Position numbers and translations under genes: made by a program
Notes under the pieces: generated by a model
What the model was told of the DNA's origin: nothing
Seen by the model: the letters and a program-made list of their open reading frames with translations, nothing else
Database searches by the model: none
Virus record (IMG/VR): IMGVR_UViG_3300027987_000267
Location: 1 to 23,282 of that record
Direction: 5' to 3' (one strand)
Origin: a virus
Length of the DNA stretch: 23,282 nt
Shown: in pieces, positions 7,628 to 15,831 of the stretch
Layout: each line of letters opens with the position of its first letter
Numbering within the stretch: position 1 is the stretch's first letter

Positions 7628-9534
7628 CCGACCTATACCTCTATGTAGACAATGAGGATAGCACCGGCGCATGGAGTACAACTGGCTCTCCTCCCTACAT
7701 CAACACCCAAGACGAACCCAACAACTACATATACTCCACATCTAGAAATGCTGACTCAGGCGTCTACAGTTTTCCAGCTTCGGGCCATTCTTCAGAGACT
7801 ATTAATAGCGTCACGCTCTACATCTACGCTTATGGTCAAGCCACTTCCAACTTTGAAGCTATCCTTAGCAGCTCTGCTACTGGCCTTGGCCCTCCTGCTG
7901 GCTCATGGCAATGGGTTAGCATTGATGTGTCCAGCATCCTCACCACCTGGGCACAGATAGATGCAGCCACAGTCTACTTCGACAGACCTAACACCGCCAA
8001 TGACGCCGGCGTAGACTGCTGCTACCTGCTAGTTGACTACGTAGGCACTACCCCTGCAAATGACAGCACCCCTGCATTCATGTGGGGAGCTGATATAGGT
8101 TCAGACAATCAAACAGCGTATGCTCACGGCTCTACCGATACACTAGATAGCCAATCTGGATACTCTCATGGTGGAGAAACTGCTACAGACAACCAGCCTG
8201 TTTACCTAAAAGGCCAAGACGACACTCTAGACAATCAGGCTGCCTACCTGAAAGGCCAAGACACAGCTAGTGACTCAACACCTGCCTTCCTTACTGGACC
8301 TGCCTCCACAAACCCATCGATATCATGGGCATTCGTCTCTATCCCAGAGAGCGAACCACTATCCGCAGACGACTCAACACCTGCGTTTCTCCACGGTAGC
8401 CAAAACACCTCCGACAGCACCCCTGCATATCTACACGGCCAAGACACCAATAGTGACAATACGTCCGCATATACTATTGGTAGCATTGACACAACAGACA
8501 ACGCACCTGTTTATCTTACAGGGTCAGCCGATATCACGGACTACTACCTCGCATATCTTCGAGGACAAGACACTACAACCGACTCGTCGCCCGCCTATGC
8601 AACTGGCACACTTGGAGCCTCATCTTCTACGCCTGCATTCCTGCTCATTCCCGGCAGCAAAACTCCAGCCTACCTCACAGGCCAAGAAGCAGCTACTGAT
8701 AACACACCTGCATATACCAAAGGTGGAACAGCTGGTAATAGCTCAACCGATGCATACCTTGCTGGACAAGTTGACATTACAGATTCAACACCAGCGTATA
8801 CAGAAGGCTACACCGCATACGTCGAAGACAGCACACCGGCATACATTCTTGGTAGCTACTACCTGCGCGGAAGACATGATGCATATCTTGAAGGATTCGT
8901 TCCTCCACAGCCTGCATACCTCAAAGGGCAAAAACACCCTGCCGATTCTACACCCGCCTCCACACATGGACAGGACAACACATCAAATAACACCGCCGCA
9001 TATCTGGTTGCAGGCACAGCAATCACAGACAGCACAGAGGCATTCTGCAATGGACTACAAGCTAGCAAGTCATCATCCATTCATGCATACATTAGCGCCG
9101 ATTCAAAAGCCAGCACGCCAGCATATACCGAAGGAGAGTCAACAAGTGTCACCTATGGCACAATCGTCGATGCCAACGGAATACAATACAGACTGCGCAT
9201 CCTGGCAGAAGGGTACTTCGATGACATTCTAAGCAAAGCAAGTAGTATCAGCATGACCGTAGGCGGTGGAACAGATATCTCCGCCTCGCACATCTATAAG
9301 CGATTTGAGCCAGTCGTCAAAGTACGACACACAGAGCCAGAGTCTGAATACGCAACATTATCAGACCTACAAACACTATATAGCGCACACACTACATATA
9401 CATGGTACGACCATTTCGGCAACAACTATACTGTGAGACTGCTAGGGAACTTTAACCAATCCATGCTTACTACAGTCGTTGAAGGCAGCAATGCCTGGTA
9501 CATCGTCAAACTAACCTTACTGGAAGTGCAGTAA
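7624..9534 (+). CDS. Repeat-containing fibre-like protein B
   Basis: The ATG overlaps the preceding stop (ATGA). The 636-residue product has three parts. Residues 1 to about 145 form a beta-rich domain beginning MTDLYLYVDNEDSTGAWST, distantly like the N-terminal domain of the protein at 13489. Residues 147-507 hold about 25 of the 14-residue repeats, such as DNQPVYLKGQDDTL, interrupted once by a 15-20-residue insert (TNPSISWAFVSIPESEPLSA). Residues 508-636 form a separate domain with YGTIVDANGIQYRLRILAEG, LSDLQTLYSAH, WYDHFGNNYTVRLLGNF and AWYIVKLTLLEVQ, which resembles small modules of siphophage tail proteins. The likely role is a fibre or baseplate/head-attached adhesin. The stop overlaps the next start as TAATG. 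Confidence 0.7.
   Translation: MTDLYLYVDNEDSTGAWSTTGSPPYINTQDEPNNYIYSTSRNADSGVYSFPASGHSSETINSVTLYIYAYGQATSNFEAILSSSATGLGPPAGSWQWVSIDVSSILTTWAQIDAATVYFDRPNTANDAGVDCCYLLVDYVGTTPANDSTPAFMWGADIGSDNQTAYAHGSTDTLDSQSGYSHGGETATDNQPVYLKGQDDTLDNQAAYLKGQDTASDSTPAFLTGPASTNPSISWAFVSIPESEPLSADDSTPAFLHGSQNTSDSTPAYLHGQDTNSDNTSAYTIGSIDTTDNAPVYLTGSADITDYYLAYLRGQDTTTDSSPAYATGTLGASSSTPAFLLIPGSKTPAYLTGQEAATDNTPAYTKGGTAGNSSTDAYLAGQVDITDSTPAYTEGYTAYVEDSTPAYILGSYYLRGRHDAYLEGFVPPQPAYLKGQKHPADSTPASTHGQDNTSNNTAAYLVAGTAITDSTEAFCNGLQASKSSSIHAYISADSKASTPAYTEGESTSVTYGTIVDANGIQYRLRILAEGYFDDILSKASSISMTVGGGTDISASHIYKRFEPVVKVRHTEPESEYATLSDLQTLYSAHTTYTWYDHFGNNYTVRLLGNFNQSMLTTVVEGSNAWYIVKLTLLEVQ
8062..9144 (+). repeat. 14-residue repeat array in protein B (about 25 units)
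   Basis: In-frame units of about 42 bases encode D-S/N-T/Q-P-A-Y/F-L-x-G-Q-D-x-x-x. One insert breaks the phase near 8310-8370, and a few units are one or two residues shorter or longer. Confidence 0.88.
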
Positions 9535-10406
9535 TGGCATACACTGAAGATTTCACTGGCTCAGAGGGCGAACTCACTGGCAACTGGACTACTCATGCTG
9601 ACTTTGTTGGAGTTAGAAAGAATGGTAGTGGTGAGGGTTACAACACCACCAGCGCCGGAGATGCTATCTCCATATATACGGGTGGTGCCCAACTCACTGA
9701 CCAATATGCACAAGTGGTACTCAAAGATAGTTCATCAGACAACGCTTCACTGATACTGAGAGCCACAGGCACAACAGGCACAGACCAGTTTTACACTGTA
9801 TATTACATATCCAGTGGAAGTGTCTATGTCGGTATATATGATGGAGCATCATGGAATACAATCGGCAGTCCAATTTCACAGTGGTTCAGCAACGATGACG
9901 TACTCCGAGCAGAGCTAGTAGGTTACACATTCACCATATATAAGAATGGTACTCCTTTAGGGAGCATTACAGACACCGGCGAATATATTGCTAGTGGTTA
10001 TGTTGGTGTAGGCATATACGATAACGTTATTACTATTGACGATTGGGAAGCTAGCGGTCTAGCCTCCTCCTCCCAATCAGCATACCTAGAAGCTACAGTA
10101 CCACGCATAACTCAATATGCACTAGAAGTATTGGCTCAACCCGATACCGTTGAGCCTCGTGCTACACAGTATGCCCTTGAAGTCCTAGCCCAACCTGATA
10201 CTGTAGAACCTAGAGTTACCCAATACGTTCTTGAAGTCCTAATCAAGCCAACTAAATCAAATACACCAGCCTATATGTTTGGCGCTGGTTCAGCTAATAG
10301 TTCTGTTCCTGTATTTACTGATGCTAGAATATTCCCAATCATAGACGACTTCTCTGGTACCGAAGGAGAAGATTGGTCTGATAATTACTGGAAGACCTGG
10401 TCATGA
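9534..10406 (+). CDS. LamG-like protein C with a truncated second LamG start
   Basis: The ATG overlaps the stop of the preceding gene (TAATG). Residues 1 to about 176 form a complete-looking LamG/concanavalin-like domain: opening strand YTEDFTGSEGELTGNWTTH, middle TDQFYTVYYISSGSVYVGIYDG, closing strand ITIDDWEASGL. Then follow SAYLEATV, three 18-residue ITQYALEVLAQPD repeats (190-243) and two or three 14-residue units. The last 21 residues, including DDFSGTEGEDWSDNYW, look like the opening strand of another LamG domain that stops abruptly; the rest of such a domain appears in the next gene about 960 bases on. The stop overlaps the next start (ATGA). The probable role is carbohydrate binding as part of a fibre. 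Confidence 0.7.
   Translation: MAYTEDFTGSEGELTGNWTTHADFVGVRKNGSGEGYNTTSAGDAISIYTGGAQLTDQYAQVVLKDSSSDNASLILRATGTTGTDQFYTVYYISSGSVYVGIYDGASWNTIGSPISQWFSNDDVLRAELVGYTFTIYKNGTPLGSITDTGEYIASGYVGVGIYDNVITIDDWEASGLASSSQSAYLEATVPRITQYALEVLAQPDTVEPRATQYALEVLAQPDTVEPRVTQYVLEVLIKPTKSNTPAYMFGAGSANSSVPVFTDARIFPIIDDFSGTEGEDWSDNYWKTWS
10101..10262 (+). repeat. Second triple array of 18-residue TQY repeats
   Basis: Three 54-base units encode PRITQYALEVLAQPDTVE and variants. The array parallels that at 6713-6874 in order, in the preceding SAYLEA segment and in the shared last unit ending EVLIKP, so the two arrays descend from one duplicated module. Confidence 0.85.
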
Positions 10407-13400
10407 GCTGGAATACCCCTACCACTACCCAAGGGTCATACCAGGCAACAGACCCCAACACGGTAAACCATACCTGTGCAGCTAATACAAGGGTGCTAGT
10501 TGTTGTCCTGTTTGTGAATGGCATTACAACCAGAACGGGTGGCGCACCCACTTACAATAGCCTCCCGCTTACGGATAGTGGTGCTGGATTTGTGTATTTA
10601 TCTGGTTCTGGTGAGTGTGGTGTAGAAATATGGTACCGCCTTAATCCACCAACAGGCAGCAGCTACACAGTAAGCGTTCCCAATACAAATACAGTTCCAT
10701 TTGACATCTCCGTGATGTCATTCACGGCTACAGCCAACAGTGCAGCTAAGGATAGCTACAACAGCAGCACAGGCGATAGCACAACTCCATCAACCAACGT
10801 AGTTACAAATACAAACAACTGCCTTATGATTGGTGGTCTTGGCTCCGGTGACAGGGACTACGCCACCAAGGGTGCTAACTACACTTTTGTCCATCAATAC
10901 GATGCCGGCAATCAAGTCTGGATGAGCGAGTATGACCTGGACGCTGGCACAGCTGGTTCTACAGCCGTAAACTTTACTACACCGCATAGTGAGGATTGGG
11001 GTGTCATCGGTATTGCCTTCAAAGAAATCACAGCCACAAATACCAATGATAGCACTACCACATTTCTCAAAGGTAATGACAATACCCTCGATAATCAGCC
11101 AGCATTCCTAAAAGGCTCTACAGATACTCTAGATAGCACACCCGCCTACCTATTCAGTGCCGTCACCATTACAGACAATCAGCCAGCATTCTTAGCTGGC
11201 CTAGACACAATACTAGACAACCAGCCCGCCTATCTATTCAGCTCAGTCGATGACCTAGACAGCACGCCTGCATATTTAGCTAGCTCCCTCCCTACCTCAA
11301 GTGCACAATCAGCATACCTAAAAGGCCCAACACTATCTAGTACACCTGCATGGGTTGAAGGCACTGACCCCGCCATTACAGATATCTATGGAGGCAAAGG
11401 CCGACTCCGCTTTGCCAAGCTAGACAGCTCCTATGCCAGAGTACTTGCTAAGCTAGACTACGAGGACCGTCCTAACCTTGGCGTCAAAATGTCGTACCAG
11501 TTCAACAGCAATGTTGGCACAGGCGAATTCAGAATATGGCTCCGCTCCTCCAATGACTGGTATGCATTCGAAAGACCTACCACGGGCTACGAGCTCACGC
11601 TACTCAATGACAGCTCTACTGTCAAATTCCACAGAGTCAATGGCGGTACACGAACCGAGATAGACTCATGGACTGAATCAGCTCCTGATACTGGAGTTCA
11701 CTGGATAAAGTTCCAAATCTCTGACGATAACGTTAGAGTCAAGCTCTGGGCAGATGGAGCAGGCGAACCAGCAGACTGGAACAGAGTCAAAGTAGACGCA
11801 ACAATACCAGATGCTGGCGGCTTGCAGATGGGCTACTTCCGTGTAGACGGTGCCCAGAAAGAGCTCTACATTGACTCTCTCTCCACCTTCGTAACGGACG
11901 AAGTAAATATCTCTGCCTTTATGGTCGGTGGACTTGCCAGCTCAACACCCGCCTTCCTGCAAGGCCCATCTGGTACACCAGCATCTGATAGCCAAAGCGC
12001 ATATCTAGCTGGCTCTAGCACCGCCACAGATTCTCAATATGCTTACTCTATAGGACAAGACGCAGCTAGCGATACCCAACCTGCCTATATGGTGGGTGGC
12101 ATCGAAGTATCTGACGCAACAAGCTCATATACAGTAGGACAAGACACGGCACTAGATGTAACACCAGCATTCCTATTAGGCAGCATAAATGTTGCCGACT
12201 CCACCCCATCATACACTGAAGGTATAGACAGCGCGACTGATAACCAGCCTGTATTCCTGGTAGGCTCTATCGACATTACAGACGCGCAAACAGCCTACTC
12301 CCATGGCTCCTTATTGACAAATGATGCCCAAAGTGCCTATATAGCCGGGCAAATAGTCGCGAATGTCAATAAAAGTGTTTACTTAGCAGGAAAAGATACC
12401 TTAACAGACAACACTCCAGCATATGCTCATGGAAGTATTGAAGCCACAGACACTCAATCCGCATTCGCCGAAGGCGAAGGAGCCGCCTTCCCGGTATCAG
12501 ACAGCACTCCAGCTTACCTAGGAGGTCAAGATGAAGCCACTGATTCTACTAGTGCTTATCTTAGTGGGCAATCTACTCTTACAGATGCACAGGTATCGTA
12601 CGCCCACGGACAAGACTCGGCATTAGACAACCAGTCTGTATTCCTTACAGGCTCACTGTCCGATACTAGCGGACAAGCGTCCTACTTAATCGGACAAGAC
12701 ACAGCTACAGATAGCCAACCTGTATTCCTGGCTGGTTCAATAGACACAACTACCCAACAAGATTCCTACCTTGCAGGTCAAGATACTGCACTTGACGCAC
12801 AGACAGCCTGGCTTACTGGTGGTATAGTCATTATAGATAGCACAGATGGCTATCTACATGGTCAAAACTATGGCACCAATTCTAGTTCTGCTTACCTGCT
12901 TGGTTCTCTCAATATTACAGATAATCAAGCATCATATACAGCAGGCCAAGACACATCGCTAAACAGTCAAGTATCTTACCTAAAAGGGCAAGATACTGGA
13001 ACGGATTCTTCACCTGCTCACCTCACTGGACAAAGCACTGCCCAGTCATCATCCAGCGCGTTTGCAAAAGCAGATGACTACGAGCCACTAATACCAGACG
13101 GGAATATAACAATAGGCTCCTGGAAAAACGAGTCGGAGGGCTCATCTCTATGGAGCTCTATAGATGAGTACCCATATAGCGACAGCGACTATGTCTACTA
13201 CGACGGTGCTGCTGGAAGCGAATCATTCGAGGTATCACTATCCGACCCCAACGGAGACCCACTGCCCGACGGTATACATACCATCTCCTGGAGAGCTGGA
13301 CAAATAGCTGGAACTGGCACTATAGTCATGAAAGTAGAGCTCATGCAAGGAGCTGTACTAATTTGTACAGACCAGCAAACCATAACCGACAGCTTCCAGA

Positions 13401-13492
13401 CATTCGAGCACACCCTAACACAAGATGAAATAAATGACATCACCGACTACACTGATTTGAGACTCAGGTTTACCGTGGTGAGTGTGACATGA
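10403..13492 (+). CDS. Large repeat fibre-like protein D
   Basis: At 1029 residues this is the largest product here. Residues 1-210 form a beta-sandwich-like domain (MSWNTPTTTQGSYQA, then VEIWYRLNPPTGSSYTVSV, ending WGVIGIAFKEI), a pattern common in secreted and phage proteins. Residues 215-320 carry about eight 14-residue repeats. Residues 321-499 resemble a LamG domain lacking its first strand (DIYGGKGRLRFAKLDSSYA to ELYIDSLSTFV). Residues 503 to about 895 carry about 28 more repeats. Residues 898-1029 form a terminal domain paralogous to the end of the protein at 6665 (PDGNITIGSW to DLRLRFTVVSV). The start overlaps the previous stop and the stop overlaps the next start, both as ATGA. The inferred role is a long modular fibre or adhesin. 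Confidence 0.72.
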   Translation: MSWNTPTTTQGSYQATDPNTVNHTCAANTRVLVVVLFVNGITTRTGGAPTYNSLPLTDSGAGFVYLSGSGECGVEIWYRLNPPTGSSYTVSVPNTNTVPFDISVMSFTATANSAAKDSYNSSTGDSTTPSTNVVTNTNNCLMIGGLGSGDRDYATKGANYTFVHQYDAGNQVWMSEYDLDAGTAGSTAVNFTTPHSEDWGVIGIAFKEITATNTNDSTTTFLKGNDNTLDNQPAFLKGSTDTLDSTPAYLFSAVTITDNQPAFLAGLDTILDNQPAYLFSSVDDLDSTPAYLASSLPTSSAQSAYLKGPTLSSTPAWVEGTDPAITDIYGGKGRLRFAKLDSSYARVLAKLDYEDRPNLGVKMSYQFNSNVGTGEFRIWLRSSNDWYAFERPTTGYELTLLNDSSTVKFHRVNGGTRTEIDSWTESAPDTGVHWIKFQISDDNVRVKLWADGAGEPADWNRVKVDATIPDAGGLQMGYFRVDGAQKELYIDSLSTFVTDEVNISAFMVGGLASSTPAFLQGPSGTPASDSQSAYLAGSSTATDSQYAYSIGQDAASDTQPAYMVGGIEVSDATSSYTVGQDTALDVTPAFLLGSINVADSTPSYTEGIDSATDNQPVFLVGSIDITDAQTAYSHGSLLTNDAQSAYIAGQIVANVNKSVYLAGKDTLTDNTPAYAHGSIEATDTQSAFAEGEGAAFPVSDSTPAYLGGQDEATDSTSAYLSGQSTLTDAQVSYAHGQDSALDNQSVFLTGSLSDTSGQASYLIGQDTATDSQPVFLAGSIDTTTQQDSYLAGQDTALDAQTAWLTGGIVIIDSTDGYLHGQNYGTNSSSAYLLGSLNITDNQASYTAGQDTSLNSQVSYLKGQDTGTDSSPAHLTGQSTAQSSSSAFAKADDYEPLIPDGNITIGSWKNESEGSSLWSSIDEYPYSDSDYVYYDGAAGSESFEVSLSDPNGDPLPDGIHTISWRAGQIAGTGTIVMKVELMQGAVLICTDQQTITDSFQTFEHTLTQDEINDITDYTDLRLRFTVVSVT
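11045..11362 (+). repeat. 14-residue repeat array in protein D, first block (about 8 units)
   Basis: In-frame units such as DNQPAFLKGSTDTL and DSTPAYLFSAVTIT end exactly where the LamG-like segment begins, so the domain sits between whole repeat units. Confidence 0.87.
11909..13087 (+). repeat. 14-residue repeat array in protein D, second block (about 28 units)
   Basis: Nearly unbroken 42-base units encode forms such as DSTPAYLGGQDEAT and DNQPVFLVGSIDIT. Only two units are longer than 14 residues. Lys and Arg are almost absent. Confidence 0.9.
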
Positions 13493-15831
13493 CACAATAT
13501 CTACGACCTACCTCAGATATCAGTACCGGTACCTGGACCACCACCCCATTATGGTCCAAGCTCAATGACCAGAGTGATGCCACTTACATCACCTCCTCCA
13601 AGAACGCTACCGCTGACACCTTCGAGAGCGCTATCCAAACTGGGTCTGACCCAGGCTCTGGCTCTGGACATATCATCAAGGCTAACCTGTACTGTAGCAA
13701 ATCCAGCAATGGCACAGCTAATATGTACCTCTACGAGGGTGCCACCCTCAGAGCATCATACGCCATACCAGGATTCCTCGGTACAGGTTGGGCTACATAT
13801 CAATACACACTCTCGTCTGGAGAAGCCGATGCCATCACCGACTACTCCGCCCTGCGCATCAGAGTAGATGGCACCTGCACTGCTAACGCCTACATCTACT
13901 GTTCTGAAACATGGATGGAATTGCCAGACGCAGCCACGCCAGTCAGTGACTCTACAACTGCATACTCTCACGGCGCAGAAGCAATCATCGACAGCCAATA
14001 TGCCTATCTCACCGGCTCACTGGACACCCTAGACAACCAATATGCCTTTACCAAGGGTGGCACTACTGCACTAGACAACCAATATGCTTACCTGGCAGGA
14101 CAAGACAATACTCTAGATAACCAGCCTGCATTTCTCACTGGCTCCCTCGATATCGTAAACAGTCAATATGCATATACCACTGGTGCTAATGGACTTAAGG
14201 GAAGCCAGTACTCTTACACTCACGGTCTGGACAATATTGCTGACAGTCAATACGCATACCTATCGGGCTCTCTAGACACACAAGATAATCAACCCGTCTA
14301 CACATACGGTGCCGAAGAGACCCTGGACAGCCAAACCTCTTACTCCGCTGGACAAGACAACACCCTAAACTCACAGAGTGCATACTCCCACGGCTCTGAT
14401 AATATTACTGATAACCAGGCCGCTTACTCAATAGGTCAAGATAACACTCTTGATAGCCAGGCAGCATTTCTATATGGTCAGGTCCTAACAATAGACAACC
14501 AAGTGGCCTACACCACTGGCACATCAGGCGCAACAGACCAACCAGCAGTATCGGGTGCCAGATTATTAGTACCCAAACGAAAGAAAGATAAACAAAGTGC
14601 CTACCTTGAGGGTGCTGGATTTAGCGCAAGCGACTCAACACCAGCATACCTAGAAGGTTCAGGTGGCCAGGTATCAGACAGCACGCCTGCCTACTTGGCA
14701 GGAGGTATAAATGTATCTGATAGCTCTAGCGCTTTTGCTAGCGGGTCTGCTAGCAGTAGCAATAGCACTGATTCTTATACTCACGGGTCCCTAACTCTAA
14801 CTGCCAGTCAGGAAGCATATACTGATGGGCAGGACCACACTCTAGATAGTACACCAGCATTCTTAGCTGGTTCCACAGATGTTACCACCAGCAAACCCGC
14901 ATTCTTGACTGGCTCTATAGACACATCTAATAGCCAGCCGACATACCTTGCCGGTGGAATAATAGTAACGGACTCCCAAAATTCATACCTCAAAGGGGAA
15001 TCCGCGGCTACAGATAGCACTCCAGCATTTACTGAAGGCTACAGCGCCAATATGTCCTCTCAACCTGCATTTCTTGCTGGTTGGGACACCGCATCAGATA
15101 GTACACCTGCATTCTTGAACGGTGGAGTAACCGCAACAGACTCCATACCTGCATTCCTGCTTAGTTCCAATACTGCTAATAGCACTACTCCTTGTTACTG
15201 TTTTGGGCAAGGAATAGTAATAACGAACCAACCCGCATTCTTAGCTGGCGGTATAGTACAGTCCACATCACAACCATCCTACACAGCTGGTATTTCAACA
15301 GCACAGGACAACACGCCATCTTACCTCGGAGGCCAAAGCACTCATGAGTCACAACAATCAGGATACCTTTCTGGACAATCTCATGCTACCTCTTCGGCAT
15401 CGGCATTCGCAGCTGGTCAAGATACATCGCAAGCTCAACAGAAAGCGTATACCTCAGGCTCCGCGCAAGCCCAATCGAGCACGGAAGCCTGGCTCGTCGG
15501 GCAAATAAATACAAGCGACTCTCAGCCTGCCTACCTTAGTGGCAAAGCAAGCAGAGATTCAACTCCAGCATTTACACAGGGCCAACTCGCAACCACATCT
15601 AGTGTACACGCCTGGATGGGCGCTGGAGAATTCCCACAAGACAAAATATATGACCTTGGAGACTCCAACGTCAACCGCACACTGTCTCTAACTGCTGAAA
15701 TCAATACCAGCATAGAACGCAGCGCTGATGCAAACACAACTGTCGAAACAGGCAGTGCAGAAACTAAAACAGAAATAGAGTACAATAGCGAAGTGAAAAC
15801 TTCCCTAGACTTCACGGAGGTGGAATTCTAA
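13489..15831 (+). CDS. Large repeat fibre-like protein E
   Basis: The 780-residue product overlaps the previous stop (ATGA) and the next start (TAATG). Residues 1-150 form a domain starting MTQYLRPTSDISTGTWTTT that resembles the terminal domain of proteins A and D (a W-x-x-LND/IDE segment, then a stretch ending DYSALRIRVDG). Residues 153-717 hold about 39 repeats: the first fourteen are mostly DNQYAY-type, the later ones mostly DSTPAF-type. Near residue 360 the array is broken by a short segment with a basic patch, PKRKKDK. The last 63 residues form a charged Thr/Glu-rich tail with a period of about ten (TSIERSADAN, TTVETGSAETK, TEIEYNSEVK). The inferred role is a fibre shaft with an N-terminal head domain. 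Confidence 0.7.
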   Translation: MTQYLRPTSDISTGTWTTTPLWSKLNDQSDATYITSSKNATADTFESAIQTGSDPGSGSGHIIKANLYCSKSSNGTANMYLYEGATLRASYAIPGFLGTGWATYQYTLSSGEADAITDYSALRIRVDGTCTANAYIYCSETWMELPDAATPVSDSTTAYSHGAEAIIDSQYAYLTGSLDTLDNQYAFTKGGTTALDNQYAYLAGQDNTLDNQPAFLTGSLDIVNSQYAYTTGANGLKGSQYSYTHGLDNIADSQYAYLSGSLDTQDNQPVYTYGAEETLDSQTSYSAGQDNTLNSQSAYSHGSDNITDNQAAYSIGQDNTLDSQAAFLYGQVLTIDNQVAYTTGTSGATDQPAVSGARLLVPKRKKDKQSAYLEGAGFSASDSTPAYLEGSGGQVSDSTPAYLAGGINVSDSSSAFASGSASSSNSTDSYTHGSLTLTASQEAYTDGQDHTLDSTPAFLAGSTDVTTSKPAFLTGSIDTSNSQPTYLAGGIIVTDSQNSYLKGESAATDSTPAFTEGYSANMSSQPAFLAGWDTASDSTPAFLNGGVTATDSIPAFLLSSNTANSTTPCYCFGQGIVITNQPAFLAGGIVQSTSQPSYTAGISTAQDNTPSYLGGQSTHESQQSGYLSGQSHATSSASAFAAGQDTSQAQQKAYTSGSAQAQSSTEAWLVGQINTSDSQPAYLSGKASRDSTPAFTQGQLATTSSVHAWMGAGEFPQDKIYDLGDSNVNRTLSLTAEINTSIERSADANTTVETGSAETKTEIEYNSEVKTSLDFTEVEF
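13945..15639 (+). repeat. 14-residue repeat array in protein E (about 39 units)
   Basis: This is the longest array in the window. Adjacent units encode the same residues with different codons: the DSTPAYL at 14632 and that at 14677 differ in five of seven codons. The array is therefore old and kept at the protein level. Confidence 0.9.

Noticed and set aside
8270-9232. A 320-codon open frame in a second frame within the repeat gene at 7624
   Set aside because: It follows the repeat array exactly and reflects the low stop density of the repeated codons. It has no domain pattern and is His/Thr/Gln-rich from out-of-frame reading.
11909-13087. 42-base periodicity resembling a repeat-spacer array
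   Set aside because: Units are continuous codons of one protein with no conserved DNA repeat and no unique spacers, so this is not a CRISPR array.
6665-15831. Target of a diversity-generating retroelement
   Set aside because: No reverse transcriptase or template repeat is visible in the window, and the variation among units is mainly synonymous rather than at adenine-rich sites.
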